Source: Streptomyces clavifer (lineage in GTDB: Bacteria > Actinomycetota > Actinomycetes > Streptomycetales > Streptomycetaceae). From it: 64,000 nucleotides of DNA. The notes under the pieces were generated by a model, which saw nothing but the letters and a program-made list of their open reading frames with translations, had not been told where the DNA came from and did no database searches. A program made the position numbers and the translations under genes. This document shows positions 1 to 10,070 of the stretch, one piece after another (position 1 is the stretch's first letter; each line of letters opens with the position of its first letter). Where the stretch lies: NCBI GenBank assembly GCA_014651175.1, contig BMWJ01000005.1:496001-560000 (forward strand), in the 5' to 3' direction.

Positions 1-3000
1 ACGGGACTCGGGACCGGTGCCGAGGACGGGGTCGGCATCCTGCTGGGCCGTTCGACCGCCCTCGTCACCGCTTCCCTGGCCGCCCTGCGCGCGGGCGGGG
101 CCTACGTGCCGCTCGACCCGCGCTGGCCCGCCGAACGGCTCGCCCGCGTCGCCGAGGTGGCCGCCCTGCGCACCCTGATCGTCGACGAGACCACCCGCGG
201 GCTCCCCTGGGTGCGCCGACTCGGCTCCGACGTGGCCCTGGTGACCGTCGACACGGCGGGCCGGGTCCGGGGCGGAGCCCCGGCAGCCCCCGGAACCCTG
301 CCCGTGACCACGGGCGGCGCCCGGCTCGCGTACGTGATGTTCACCTCCGGCTCCACCGGCCTCCCGAAGGGGGTCGGCGTCACCCACGCCGACATCGCCG
401 CCCTCGCAGCCGACCGGACCTGGGGCGACGGGGCGGCCGACGCCGTCCTCCTGCACTCGGCGTACGTCTTCGACGCCTCCACCTTCGAGATCTGGGCTCC
501 CCTGCTCAACGGCGGCCGCGTGGTCGTGGCACCCGAGGGCACGCTCCAGCCCGCAGTGCTCCGCGATCTCATCGCCCGGGAGGGTGTGACGGCGGCGTTC
601 CTGACGACCGCCCTGTTCAACGTCGTCGCGGAGACCGACCCCGGGGCCCTCGGACTGCTGCGCCTGGTCGCCTCCGGTGGCGAGGCCGCCGCGCCCGGCG
701 TGCTGCAGCGCCTGGCCGCCGCCCACCCCGGCACGACCGTCCTCCACGTCTACGGGCCCACCGAGACGACCACGTTCGCCACCCTCCACCGGGTCCGGCC
801 CGACGGCGATCCGGGTGGTGCGGCCCCGATCGGCCTGCCGCTCGACGGCATGCGGGCCTACGTCCTGGACGCGGCGATGCGCCCCGTGCCGGCCGGCGCC
901 GAGGGCGAGCTGTACGTCGCGGGAACCGGTGTCGCGCGCGGCTACCTGGGCCGTCCCGGACTCACCTCCACCCGGTTCGTCGCCGATCCGTTCACGGGCA
1001 CGGGGGCGCGGATGTACCGCACCGGCGACCTCGTGCGGTGGGGCACCGACGGCACCCTGCGGTACGTGGCCCGGGCGGACCGGCAGATCAAGCTCCGCGG
1101 CCACCGCATCGAACCCGCCGAGATCGAGGGCGTGCTCCGCGCCGACCCGTCCGTGCGGGAAGCCTGCGTCGTGGTCCGCGAGGACCTCCCCGGCGACCGC
1201 ACCCTCACCGCCTATGTCGTCCCCGCACCCGGGTGCACCCCGGACCCCGGTCTGCTCTCCGCGCACGTCGGCCGCCACCTGCCCGGCTTCATGGTCCCCG
1301 CCGTCGTCCAGCCGCTCGACGCGCTTCCACTGACGCCCAACGGCAAGATCGACCGGGCTGCCCTGCCCGCCCCCGCCACCACTCCGTCCGCCGCGACGGG
1401 CCGGCAGCCGCGCAGCGCCCTCGAGGAGATCATCGCCGGGCTGTTCGCCGATGTGCTCGGTGTACCCCGCGTCGGCGTCGACGACAGCTTCTTCGCCCTG
1501 GGCGGCCACTCCCTGCTCGCCACGCGCCTCGTGGGCCGCGTCCGCACCGCCCTGGACACCGAGGCCGAGATCCGTACCCTCTTCGAGAACCCCACGGTCG
1601 CCCTGCTCGCCACCGCTCTGGCGGACGCCGGCCGCCCCGCCCGCCCAGCCCTCGCGCCGCAGGAGCGCCCCGCGGCGCTCCCGCTGTCGTACGCCCAGCA
1701 GCGCCTGTGGTTCCTCCACCGGCTCGAAGGCCCCTCCGCCACGTACAACATCCCGTTCGCGGTACGCGTCGACGGGCCGCTCGACACGGAGGCCCTGCGC
1801 GAGTCACTGCGTGACGTCGTGATCCGGCACGCAGCCCTGCGCACGGTCTTCCCCGAGCACGAGCAGGGACCCCGCCAGCACATCACCGCCCCCGACGACG
1901 TCCGTCTCCCGTTCGCCCTGGAGGCCGTCGAGGAGGACAAGCTGCCCGACCGGATCAGAGCGGCCGCGACCGAACCGATCGACATCGAGCACCGCCTCCC
2001 CCTCCGGGCGACGCTGCTGCGCCTTGGCGGCGACGCCCACGTCCTGGTGCTCGTGATCCACCACATCGCGGCGGACGGCTCGTCCCTCGCACCCCTCGCC
2101 CGCGACCTGGGCCTCGCCTACCGGGCCCGCGTCCGCGCCGAGGCCCCCGTCTGGACCGCACTCCCCGTCGACTACGCCGACCACACCCTCTGGCAGCGCC
2201 GTCTGCTCGGTGACGAACACGATCCCGAAAGCCTCGTCTCACGGCAACTCGACCACTGGAAGGGCGCGTTGCGCGGCCTCCCGGAGATGATCGAGCTGCC
2301 GTGGGACAGGTCCCGGCCCGCCGTTCCCCTGCACACCGGCGCCACCCACGACTTCGCCGTCGACCGGACCACCGCCGAGCGCATCGCGGACCTCGCCCGC
2401 ACCGCCGGATGCAGCGTCTTCATGGTGCTCCAAGCCGCCCTGTCGGCCGTACTGTCCCGGCACGGCGCGGGCGACGACATCCCGCTGGGCACGGCCGTCG
2501 CCGGGCGGACGGACGAGGCCGCCTCGGACCTCGTCGGCTTCTTCGTGAACACCCTCGTGCTGCGCACGGACCTGACGGGCGACCCGACGTTCCTCGAACT
2601 CCTGGAACGAGTCAGGGAGTTCGACCTGTCCGCGTACGCACATCAGGACGTTCCCTTCGAACGCCTGGTGGAACTGCTCAACCCCGCGCGCTCGCAGAAC
2701 CACCACCCCCTCTTCCAGACCATGCTCGTCCTCCAGAACCACACCCCCGCCGCGGCACTCGACCTCCCGGGCCTCACCACCGGCGGCGTGCCCGTCGACC
2801 CCGGGGTCAGCAAGTTCGACCTGTCGTTCACCTTCACCGAGACGTACGACGACGGCGGTGCGCCCAGCGGCATGCGGGCCGCCGTCGACTACGCCACGGA
2901 ACTCTTCGACCCGGCCACGGTCCGCGGCCTCGCCGACCGGCTCGTCCTGCTGCTCGGAGCCGTCACCGCCGACCCCGACCGCCCGCTGCACACGTATGAC

Positions 3001-6000
3001 GTGCTCACCGACGCCGAGCGCACCCGCCTTACCGCCTGGGGTACCGGGCCGGCCGAGGATCTGCCCCGGGCGACGGTCCCCGCGCTCTTCGGACAGCGGG
3101 CCCGGCGCACCCCCGGCGCCCCGGCGGTCCGTGACGCCGGCACCACCCTCACCTACGGGGAGCTCGACGCCCGCGCCGACGCTCTCGCCCGCCACCTCAC
3201 CACCCTGGGCATCGGCCCCGAGGACCGGGTGGCCGTGGCCCTGCCCCGCACCCACGACCTCGTCGTGGCCCTCCTCGGTGTCCTGAAGGCGGGGGCGGCC
3301 TACGTGCCGCTCGACCCCGACTACCCGGCCCGGCGCCTGTCCTACATGCTCGACGACGCCGCGCCCCGGCTGCTCCTGACCACACCCGCCGTCCACCGCC
3401 GCCTCCCGGCCTCCCCGGTGCCGCACCTGTACACCGACGACCTCGACAACAGTGCCGCGGCTCCCGCGTACGAGGCCGCCCGCCCCGGCGCACGGGTCCC
3501 GCACCCGGCTCATCCGGCCTACGTCATCTACACGTCCGGCTCCACCGGCCGGCCCAAGGGCGTCGTGGTCACCCACCGGGGCGTCGGCGCCATGGCCCGC
3601 ACCCAGAGCCGGCGGCTGCGCGTCACCCCGGACAGCCGGGTGCTGCTGATGGCCTCCGTCAGCTTCGACGCCGCCTTCTGGGAACTGTGCATGGGACTGC
3701 TCTCCGGAGCCTGCCTGGAGATCGACGAACGTGACGCCCTGCTCCCCGGCCCCGCCCTCGCCGCACTGGTCCACGAGCGGGGCATCACCCACCTCACCCT
3801 GCCGCCCGCCGCACTCGCGGTGATGCCGGAGGGCTCACTGCCCGCCGGCACCACGATGGTCCTCGCCGGAGAGGCGTGCCCGCCGCCCCTGGTGCACGCC
3901 TGGGCCCGGGACCGGTTCCTCGTCAACGCCTACGGTCCTACGGAGACCACGGTCTGCGCCACCATGAGCGCCTTCCAGCAGGCGGACGGGCCGCTCGCCC
4001 CCGACCGCACCGTGTCGATCGGCGTCCCCGTCGACGGCACCCGGGTCCATGTCCTGGACGACCGGCTGGCACCCGTGCCGCCCGGAGTCACCGGCGAACT
4101 GTACGTGTCCGGCGAGGGAGTGGCCCGCGGGTACCACGGCCGTGCCGCACTGACCGCGTCCCGGTTCGTGGCCGACCCGTACGACCGGGGGGGCCGCATG
4201 TACCGCACCGGTGATCTGGTGCACTGGACGGCCGACGGGCAACTCGTCTACGTCTCCCGCGTCGACGACCAGGTCAAACTGCGCGGCTTCCGCATCGAAC
4301 CAGGTGAGATCGAGGCCGCGCTCACCGCCCTGCCCGGCGTCGCCGCGGCCTGCGCCGCCGTCCGCGAGGACCGGCCGGGCGACCGGCGCCTCGTCGTGTA
4401 CACCGTGCCCGCGCCCGGCGCGCCGGGCCCGGACTGGGCCGAGGTGCGCGCACACCTTGCCGCGACCCTGCCCGACCACATGGTTCCCTCGGCCCACGTA
4501 CGCCTCGACGCCCTTCCCCTCACACCCAACGGCAAGACCGACCGGCGCGCCCTGCCCGCCCCCGGCCCCGCCGCCCCGGCCGGAGGCCGGGCGCCGGGAA
4601 CCGCGCGCGAGCGCGTCCTGTGCGAGGTGTTCGCGGAGACGCTGGGCGTGCCCGAGGTCGGTGTCACGGACGACTTCTTCGCGCTGGGCGGCCACTCGCT
4701 GCTCGCCGTGGCCCTGGCCCGGCGCATCGGCGAGAGGTGCGGCAGGCGCCCCTCCCTGCGCGCCCTCTTCGCGGCGCCCACCGTGGAGGCCGTCGACCGT
4801 CTCCTGGGGCGTACGGCGGATGAGGAGGACCGGGACGGCGATGCCGCGCCGGACCTCTACGACGAGGTCCGGCTGGCCGCAGGCGTCACCGGCACGGCCC
4901 GGGACGGCGCGGCATCTGCCCGCAGGACCCTCCGCCCCTCGGCCCGGCCCCTACTGACCGGCGCCTCCGGATTCCTCGGCGCCTTCCTCCTGCGCGACCT
5001 CATCGAGACCACCGGCGGGCCTGTCGACTGCCTCGTACGGGCCGAGGACGAGCGGCGCGCGGAGCATCGGCTGCGGGCCAACCTGGAGCGCTACGGCCTG
5101 TGGCGCCCCCGCTACGCGGACCTGGTCCGCCCCGTCCCCGGAGACCTCGCCGCGCCAGGGCTCGGCCTTCCGCCCGAGGACCGGGCCGCCCTCGTCCGCC
5201 GTCTCGGCCCCGTCCTGCACAACGGCGCACGCGTCAACTTCGCGGCCGCCTACGGGGACATGCGCGCCCCCAACGTGGCCGGCACCGAGGAACTGCTGCG
5301 CCTGCTCGCCGATTCGGCCTCACCGGGGATGCACTACATCTCGACCACGGGCGTCTACGCCCCGGCGACCGGCCCCGATCCCGTCACCATCACGGAGTCG
5401 ACCCCGACCGGCCCGGCGCCCGGCCTGCCCGACGGGTACGCGCAGAGCAAGTGGGTCGCCGAGGGACTCGTCGGCCTGGCCCGCGAACGCGGTCTGCCGG
5501 TGACCGTCCACCGGCCCGGCCGCATCAGCGGCGACACCGCCACCGGCGCATGCCAGGACCGCGACCTGCTCTGGCAGCTCATCAAGGGCTGCCTCCAAGC
5601 GGGAGCGGTACCGGACCTGCCGTACGGGTCGACCGACTGGGTGCCCGTGGACTACGTCAGCGCCGCGGTCGTGGCGCTCTCCGCGTCCGCCCCGACGGGC
5701 ACGGAGACGTATCACCTCACCAACCCCGACGCGCCGGGTCTGGACCGCGTCTTCGAAGCAGCCGGTCGGCTCGGCCACGAGCTGCGCACCGTCCCCGCCG
5801 AGGACTGGCAGGCGCGCGTCGCGGCGCGACCCGACAACGCGGCACAGCTGTTCCTGGGAGACGAGGGGCGGACCCGGCACGAGGCGACGGACCGGCGCCG
5901 CTTCGACTCCAGCCGGTCGGCGGGGGCCGCCGCGGCCCTCGGCATCCACCTGCCGCCCCTGACCGACGAGGTCCTGGACCGCTACCTGACCTACTTCCAG

Positions 6001-6045
6001 GACACGGGCTTCCTGCCCGCCCCGGGGGCGTCGGCCACGTCGTAG
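1..6045 (+). CDS. Nonribosomal peptide synthetase, 3' part (A-T-C-A-T-R)
   Basis: The reading frame is open from the first base, so the gene begins outside the window; the visible 2014 residues start inside an adenylation domain. Domains in window numbering: A1 (1-~465; TSGSTG-type loop near 115), carrier domain with GGHS (Ser504), condensation domain (~560-980; HHxxxDG at 687-693), A2 (~1010-1520), second carrier (Ser1566), and a terminal thioester reductase (TGxxGFLG at 1653-1660, YxxxK at Y1813/K1817). Read by eye against GrsA positions, A2 gives D-A-W-T-V-A-A-V-C-K, a phenylalanine code, and A1 gives D-A-F-F-A-G-V-T-F-K, similar to Ile/Val-type codes. The reductase implies release as aldehyde or alcohol instead of hydrolysis. 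This order and specificity resemble AusA (aureusimine/phevalin synthetase), but modules upstream of the window cannot be excluded. No MbtH-like gene lies downstream. Confidence 0.95.
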   Translation, partial: TGLGTGAEDGVGILLGRSTALVTASLAALRAGGAYVPLDPRWPAERLARVAEVAALRTLIVDETTRGLPWVRRLGSDVALVTVDTAGRVRGGAPAAPGTLPVTTGGARLAYVMFTSGSTGLPKGVGVTHADIAALAADRTWGDGAADAVLLHSAYVFDASTFEIWAPLLNGGRVVVAPEGTLQPAVLRDLIAREGVTAAFLTTALFNVVAETDPGALGLLRLVASGGEAAAPGVLQRLAAAHPGTTVLHVYGPTETTTFATLHRVRPDGDPGGAAPIGLPLDGMRAYVLDAAMRPVPAGAEGELYVAGTGVARGYLGRPGLTSTRFVADPFTGTGARMYRTGDLVRWGTDGTLRYVARADRQIKLRGHRIEPAEIEGVLRADPSVREACVVVREDLPGDRTLTAYVVPAPGCTPDPGLLSAHVGRHLPGFMVPAVVQPLDALPLTPNGKIDRAALPAPATTPSAATGRQPRSALEEIIAGLFADVLGVPRVGVDDSFFALGGHSLLATRLVGRVRTALDTEAEIRTLFENPTVALLATALADAGRPARPALAPQERPAALPLSYAQQRLWFLHRLEGPSATYNIPFAVRVDGPLDTEALRESLRDVVIRHAALRTVFPEHEQGPRQHITAPDDVRLPFALEAVEEDKLPDRIRAAATEPIDIEHRLPLRATLLRLGGDAHVLVLVIHHIAADGSSLAPLARDLGLAYRARVRAEAPVWTALPVDYADHTLWQRRLLGDEHDPESLVSRQLDHWKGALRGLPEMIELPWDRSRPAVPLHTGATHDFAVDRTTAERIADLARTAGCSVFMVLQAALSAVLSRHGAGDDIPLGTAVAGRTDEAASDLVGFFVNTLVLRTDLTGDPTFLELLERVREFDLSAYAHQDVPFERLVELLNPARSQNHHPLFQTMLVLQNHTPAAALDLPGLTTGGVPVDPGVSKFDLSFTFTETYDDGGAPSGMRAAVDYATELFDPATVRGLADRLVLLLGAVTADPDRPLHTYDVLTDAERTRLTAWGTGPAEDLPRATVPALFGQRARRTPGAPAVRDAGTTLTYGELDARADALARHLTTLGIGPEDRVAVALPRTHDLVVALLGVLKAGAAYVPLDPDYPARRLSYMLDDAAPRLLLTTPAVHRRLPASPVPHLYTDDLDNSAAAPAYEAARPGARVPHPAHPAYVIYTSGSTGRPKGVVVTHRGVGAMARTQSRRLRVTPDSRVLLMASVSFDAAFWELCMGLLSGACLEIDERDALLPGPALAALVHERGITHLTLPPAALAVMPEGSLPAGTTMVLAGEACPPPLVHAWARDRFLVNAYGPTETTVCATMSAFQQADGPLAPDRTVSIGVPVDGTRVHVLDDRLAPVPPGVTGELYVSGEGVARGYHGRAALTASRFVADPYDRGGRMYRTGDLVHWTADGQLVYVSRVDDQVKLRGFRIEPGEIEAALTALPGVAAACAAVREDRPGDRRLVVYTVPAPGAPGPDWAEVRAHLAATLPDHMVPSAHVRLDALPLTPNGKTDRRALPAPGPAAPAGGRAPGTARERVLCEVFAETLGVPEVGVTDDFFALGGHSLLAVALARRIGERCGRRPSLRALFAAPTVEAVDRLLGRTADEEDRDGDAAPDLYDEVRLAAGVTGTARDGAASARRTLRPSARPLLTGASGFLGAFLLRDLIETTGGPVDCLVRAEDERRAEHRLRANLERYGLWRPRYADLVRPVPGDLAAPGLGLPPEDRAALVRRLGPVLHNGARVNFAAAYGDMRAPNVAGTEELLRLLADSASPGMHYISTTGVYAPATGPDPVTITESTPTGPAPGLPDGYAQSKWVAEGLVGLARERGLPVTVHRPGRISGDTATGACQDRDLLWQLIKGCLQAGAVPDLPYGSTDWVPVDYVSAAVVALSASAPTGTETYHLTNPDAPGLDRVFEAAGRLGHELRTVPAEDWQARVAARPDNAAQLFLGDEGRTRHEATDRRRFDSSRSAGAAAALGIHLPPLTDEVLDRYLTYFQDTGFLPAPGASATS

Positions 6046-6066
6046 CCGGCAGCGAACGAAGGGGGG

Positions 6067-6093
6067 CGTCGGCCGGACCCGGTCCGGCCGACG
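6067..6093 (+). terminator. Perfect inverted repeat after the NRPS gene
   Basis: Two perfect 13-nt arms (6067-6079 and 6081-6093) with a one-base centre lie 22 bp after the NRPS stop. The repeat is GC-rich and has no T run, as is usual for Streptomyces stem-loop terminators. Confidence 0.6.
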
Positions 6094-6183
6094 TTGCACG
6101 GGGCGGCGCGGGACAGCTCCTCCGGACCGTGCATCAGCCGCTGCCCCGGGCTCCGGCCAGTAGCCACGGCGCGGCCTCACGGC

Positions 6184-6234
6184 GGCGGATGACCGCCGGG
6201 GCCGCCGTCATGCGGGTCCCGGCGGTCATCCGCC
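6184..6234. repeat. Large 17-bp-stem hairpin between NRPS and conflict operon
   Basis: Perfect 17-nt arms at 6184-6200 and 6218-6234 flank a 17-nt loop. It follows the first stem-loop by 90 bp, so it may be a second terminator insulating the next operon, or a structured leader. The rest of the 6046-6477 gap shows no convincing coding sequence. Confidence 0.55.
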
Positions 6235-6477
6235 CGACACCTCGGTGCGGCCGGCAACCGCGCACCACCCCCGACGGATCGGGTGAGGTCACCACGACGC
6301 ACGCATCCGGACTCGTCGGCGAGCCCGCACCCCGGCGCTGCCGGCGCCGGCGAGGCAGTCCTCCCCGCCCCTGCCCAGCCGTGGTGCCCGATCACCTCCG
6401 ACGTCTGGCCGGGCGGAGGGCTGTTCCGCGGCCCTGATCTTCCCGAACCGGCCGCACGGAGAAGGATGTTGGGCACA

Positions 6478-6885
6478 ATGAGGGGCATGACGACCTTCAC
6501 TGAGCTGCACCTGGGCGACGGCACTCCTGTCCGGTTCGAGGTGATGTCCGCAGTCGAGGTCGAGACTGTCGAACCGATCGGTCCGGAAGCGGACGGGGAG
6601 AGCGAGGAACTGCCCGAGGGGATGGGACACAGCGTGCCCGTCGCCCGCGGCCGACGCGTGGGAACGTCGGCGGTGGAGGCGCTGCGGACCACGTTGCAAC
6701 CGTTGGGACTGCTGCTTCAGGAGGTACATGACGCGGTGACCACCGCGCCGAGTCCTCCGCAGGAGGTCAACGTGACCTTCGGGCTGCAGATCGGGCAGGA
6801 CCTGAGGCTCGGCGTCGTCGGAGGCAGCGGGCAGGCCCATCTGACCGTGTCCGCCACCTGGCAGCCCACGCCGCACGCGGGCTGA
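6478..6885 (+). CDS. Trypsin-co-occurring domain 1 (Trypco1 / CU044_2847-type) protein
   Basis: Small protein of about 135 residues. Its N-terminus (T-E-L-H-L-G-D-G-T-P-V-R-F-E-V) matches the beta-strand-rich start of the Trypco1 family, which is known for sitting next to trypsin-like proteases in predicted conflict systems. The C-terminal part (F-G-L-Q-I-G-Q-D followed by a small-residue strand) also fits. The ATG at 6478 is preceded by GGAGAAGGA about 11 nt upstream; ATG 6487 and ATG 6466 are alternatives. The stop lies 4 bp before the protease gene, so the two are probably co-transcribed. A cofactor or regulatory subunit for the protease is the natural inference; no catalytic motif is visible. 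Confidence 0.8.
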   Translation: MRGMTTFTELHLGDGTPVRFEVMSAVEVETVEPIGPEADGESEELPEGMGHSVPVARGRRVGTSAVEALRTTLQPLGLLLQEVHDAVTTAPSPPQEVNVTFGLQIGQDLRLGVVGGSGQAHLTVSATWQPTPHAG

Positions 6886-6889
6886 CGGG

Positions 6890-9058
6890 GTGGGCTGGTT
6901 CCACCGCGGGGGCGGTGCGCAGAGCGTGGATCCCCGCTACGCCGTGGTGTCCGTCATGCGCCGCGGGGACAATCTCACCGCGGGAGCAGGGGTGCTGCTG
7001 ACCCCGCAGCACCTGATCACCTGCGCCCACGTGGTCAACGACGCGCTGGGCAGACCGGTCCTGGAGCACCGGCCGCCGGGTGGCGTGGTGGTGGAGGTCG
7101 CCCTGCGGACGCCGTCGACGGTGCACAAGCGGCGGGCCAGGGTGGAGTACTGGATACCGCCCCGGCGGCGCGACGGCGGGCTGCCGGTGCGGGAGAAGCG
7201 GGATCACGACTGGTACGGCGACCTGGCCGTGCTGGCCGTCGACCGGGCCGGGGACATCCCGGCACCGCCCCCGGAGTGGGCGCCCATGGAACCCGGTCAG
7301 AGGCTGCGCGCCTGGCACAGCACCGGACTGGGCAGCACGTTCGCCGACGTACGTGTGAAGTCCCTGGACGGTGCGGTCGCCTACGTGGACGGCGAGTCGA
7401 CGGGAATGGCCATCGGGCCGGCGTACAGCGGAGGCCCGCTGTGGTCCGTGGACGCGCAGGTCGTCGTGGGGCTCGTCACCGGGCACATCATGCCGCCCGC
7501 CGACCCGGTCAGCGGGCGGCCCCTCCCGTACGGAAGCCAGCAGATCGCCCGCCGCAGCTGGGGCATCCCCTGGCAGACGATCCAGGAGGAGCTGCGCGCG
7601 GTGGGCGCCGCCGGACTCTTCGAGGACACCACGGCCGAGGCCGATCCGGGAGATCCCGCGCTGCCGCTGCTGGCGGATCTGCTGGCGACGGTGATGTCCT
7701 CGCCCGAGGAACGCCGGGAGCGGGCCCGGGCAGTGGCCGAGCGCTGCGGATACACGTACCCCCGTGATGGGACGGGGCCCGGCAACGACGAGTTCGCCCG
7801 ACTCCTGGTGACCGACCCACGGGCGCTGGCGGCGCTCAGCGAGGTGATGCGGCTGAGGGACCCGTCGGCCACCGAGCGGATTCTGCAGGCACGACTGCTC
7901 TCGCAGGTGCCGTTGCTGCTCTCGCCCCGGGAATTCGACCGGCTCCGCAGCCACCTGGAGCAACTGCCCGGGAGCCTGCGGGCCCGGCTGCCGCAGGCGA
8001 TGCGGGCCGCGCTGCCGCTGGCGGCGGTGCTCCCGGACGGAGAGCGCCTCGAAGAGACGCTGACCAGCCTGGAGCGGCTCTCCGGCGACAGCCACGGCGA
8101 TCCCGCCGGCCCCAGGGTGCCCGGCCTGCTTCGGGTGGTGGAGTATCTGGCGGTGCTGTGCGCCGGGAGTCCGCGGGCCCTGTTGCGGCTCTGGTCCGAC
8201 GGGGTGGCCGACCGGCTGGGCATCCCCCGCTCGGCGCTGGCCGAACGCCGCTCGGACGCCGAGGAGTGGGCCCGCACGCAAGGCGCGCGGGCAGCGCCGC
8301 TGCGGGTCCTGGTGCAGGTGCGGACCCTCCTCGGGGTGGACCGCTACCAGCTCCGGCTGTGGTGCGACGAGGGAGCGGGTCCCCGCCAGGTGTCCACCGA
8401 CGGTGAGCGGGTGTACAGCGGGGCGCAGGCCGCCCGGGAGGTGCTGCGCGCCCTCGAGTCGCTGTGCCGGGCCGCGGACCCGGGCGAGCGCCGGCCGCTC
8501 GTCGAGGCCCTGGTGGACCGGGCAGGGCTGAATCTTCCCATCGACGAGTGGGAGACCGACGACCCCGACGACGTGGTGCCGGCCGTGCTCGGCGCGGAGT
8601 ACCAGGTGGTCGTGAACTGTCCGGAACTGCTGCGTCGCAACGAGCGCTTCCTGCCGGACTGGCGGCGGCGCTGGCGCCAGCTCGACACCGGGACCTCGCT
8701 GCTGTTCAACGACTCGGCGATGGGCACACGGGAGATCTACGGGACCCTGATGGACCGGGCCGACGCCGTACGGGTCGCGGTCACGGTGCCGGCCGGACTC
8801 CGGGAGGAGATCGTGCAGGTGTGCCTGGCCGTGGGGGTGCCGGTGGTGGTCTGGGACAGGGCGGGGGAGAGCCAGTCGGAGGCCGTGGAACAGATGGGCG
8901 TGGTCTCCACCCGTGAACTGCCCGAAGGAGTCCGCTCGTACCGTGCCAAGACGGTGCACCGGCCCCGCGACTACCCGGGCCGGCCCGTACTGGCCTGGGC
9001 CGACGCCGATCGGACCGTACCCCAGCTGTATCTGGCCGAACCACAGGAGAGCGCATGA
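6890..9058 (+). CDS. Trypsin-like serine protease fused to VMAP-type region
   Basis: A 722-residue protein with a GTG start. The N-terminal ~220 residues form a trypsin-fold protease with an intact apparent triad: His47 (TCAHVV), Asp111 (GDLAVL) and Ser180 (AYSGGPL). There is no signal peptide, so it should act in the cytoplasm. A helical segment at ~230-320 looks like an effector-associated domain. The remainder, with L-N-L-P-I-D-E-W and V-V-V-W-D-R strings, resembles the VMAP-M/VMAP-C regions of vWA-MoxR-associated proteins. In the published computational model (Kaur, Burroughs, Iyer and Aravind), VMAP links an effector to the MoxR/vWA pair. The ATG of the next gene overlaps its stop, indicating translational coupling. 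Substrates are unknown. Confidence 0.85.
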   Translation: MGWFHRGGGAQSVDPRYAVVSVMRRGDNLTAGAGVLLTPQHLITCAHVVNDALGRPVLEHRPPGGVVVEVALRTPSTVHKRRARVEYWIPPRRRDGGLPVREKRDHDWYGDLAVLAVDRAGDIPAPPPEWAPMEPGQRLRAWHSTGLGSTFADVRVKSLDGAVAYVDGESTGMAIGPAYSGGPLWSVDAQVVVGLVTGHIMPPADPVSGRPLPYGSQQIARRSWGIPWQTIQEELRAVGAAGLFEDTTAEADPGDPALPLLADLLATVMSSPEERRERARAVAERCGYTYPRDGTGPGNDEFARLLVTDPRALAALSEVMRLRDPSATERILQARLLSQVPLLLSPREFDRLRSHLEQLPGSLRARLPQAMRAALPLAAVLPDGERLEETLTSLERLSGDSHGDPAGPRVPGLLRVVEYLAVLCAGSPRALLRLWSDGVADRLGIPRSALAERRSDAEEWARTQGARAAPLRVLVQVRTLLGVDRYQLRLWCDEGAGPRQVSTDGERVYSGAQAAREVLRALESLCRAADPGERRPLVEALVDRAGLNLPIDEWETDDPDDVVPAVLGAEYQVVVNCPELLRRNERFLPDWRRRWRQLDTGTSLLFNDSAMGTREIYGTLMDRADAVRVAVTVPAGLREEIVQVCLAVGVPVVVWDRAGESQSEAVEQMGVVSTRELPEGVRSYRAKTVHRPRDYPGRPVLAWADADRTVPQLYLAEPQESA

Positions 9059-10053
9059 GCGAGGCAGCGCACGGGGCATCCGATGCGGACCGGGGGCAGG
9101 GCGGCCGCGGGGCGGAGGGCCGCGGCTGGCGGCTCTTCCGCGGGGACGGGGTGCCGCACACGGTATCGATGCCGCCGGCTCCGCCGTGGCGGCGGTTCAA
9201 GCAGGCCGGAGCGTCCGCACCCCAACTCCCTTACCTGATCGCCCCGCAGCACGCGGACGTGGTCAACGCCGCGCTCCACCTGAGGCGGCCGCTGCTGGTC
9301 ACCGGACCCGCCGGGACCGGCAAGTCCTCGCTGGCCAAGGCCGTGGCACACGAGCTCCGTCTGGGACGGCTGCTGCGCTGGTCGGTCAACAGCCGCTCCA
9401 GCGTGCAGGACGCGCTGTACCAGTACGACGCCATCGGGCGGCTGCGCGAGACCACACTCAGCCGGGACCGGGGCGAGGGCGATCCCGGCATAGGCCGGTT
9501 CGTCCGGCTGGGCCCGCTCGGCACGTCGCTCGTCCCGGGGTCGGCGCCCCGCACGCTGCTCGTCGACGAGATGGACAAGGGGGACGTGGACCTCCCCAAC
9601 GACCTGCTCACCGTCTTCGAGGAAGGGGTCTTCGACATCCCCGAACTGGCCCGGCTCCCCGACGGGACGGGGCCGGTGGAGGTGCTGACCGCGGATCACC
9701 AGGGCACGGCCCTGGTGGACCGGGGCATGGTGCACTGCACCGAGTTCCCCGTGGTGATCATCACCAGCAACGGAGAGCGGGACTTCCCCCCGGCCTTCCT
9801 GCGGCGCTGCATCCGGCTCGACCTGCCGGTACCCGACGAAGCGCGGCTGCGGGCGATCGTCTCGGCCCACCTGGGAGACCAGGTCCTGCTGGAGGTCGAC
9901 GACCTCCTCCAGGCGTTCCTGCGACGCCGGGCGCCGGGCGAGCTGGCCACCGACCAGCTGCTGAACGCGGTATTCCTGCGGGCGGGCGGGGTGGACCTGG
10001 ACGCGGACGGACTGCTGGACGCGGTGCTGCACCAGCTGACCGGGGCCGGCTGA
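9055..10053 (+). CDS. MoxR-family AAA+ ATPase
   Basis: A 332-residue AAA+ protein. Walker A is GPAGTGKSS (Lys90). Walker B is TLLVDEMDKGD (Asp171, Glu172). A sensor-1-like I-I-T-S-N precedes an E-R-D-F-P-P-A-F-L-R-R-C arginine-finger region, the classical MoxR layout. The start codon overlaps the protease stop (ATGA), and the vWA gene follows within 20 bp. MoxR ATPases typically remodel a vWA partner, so it probably works with the next product. All key ATPase residues are present, unlike the degenerate nucleotide-binding modules in the partner. Confidence 0.92.
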   Translation: MSEAAHGASDADRGQGGRGAEGRGWRLFRGDGVPHTVSMPPAPPWRRFKQAGASAPQLPYLIAPQHADVVNAALHLRRPLLVTGPAGTGKSSLAKAVAHELRLGRLLRWSVNSRSSVQDALYQYDAIGRLRETTLSRDRGEGDPGIGRFVRLGPLGTSLVPGSAPRTLLVDEMDKGDVDLPNDLLTVFEEGVFDIPELARLPDGTGPVEVLTADHQGTALVDRGMVHCTEFPVVIITSNGERDFPPAFLRRCIRLDLPVPDEARLRAIVSAHLGDQVLLEVDDLLQAFLRRRAPGELATDQLLNAVFLRAGGVDLDADGLLDAVLHQLTGAG

Positions 10054-10070
10054 GCATGAGGGGGGCCGGC

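Noticed and set aside
8913-10055. Upstream in-frame extension of the vWA gene
   Set aside because: The frame is open only because it overlaps the MoxR gene. A good ribosome-binding site lies before ATG 10071, and upstream residues are Arg/Pro-rich non-protein sequence.
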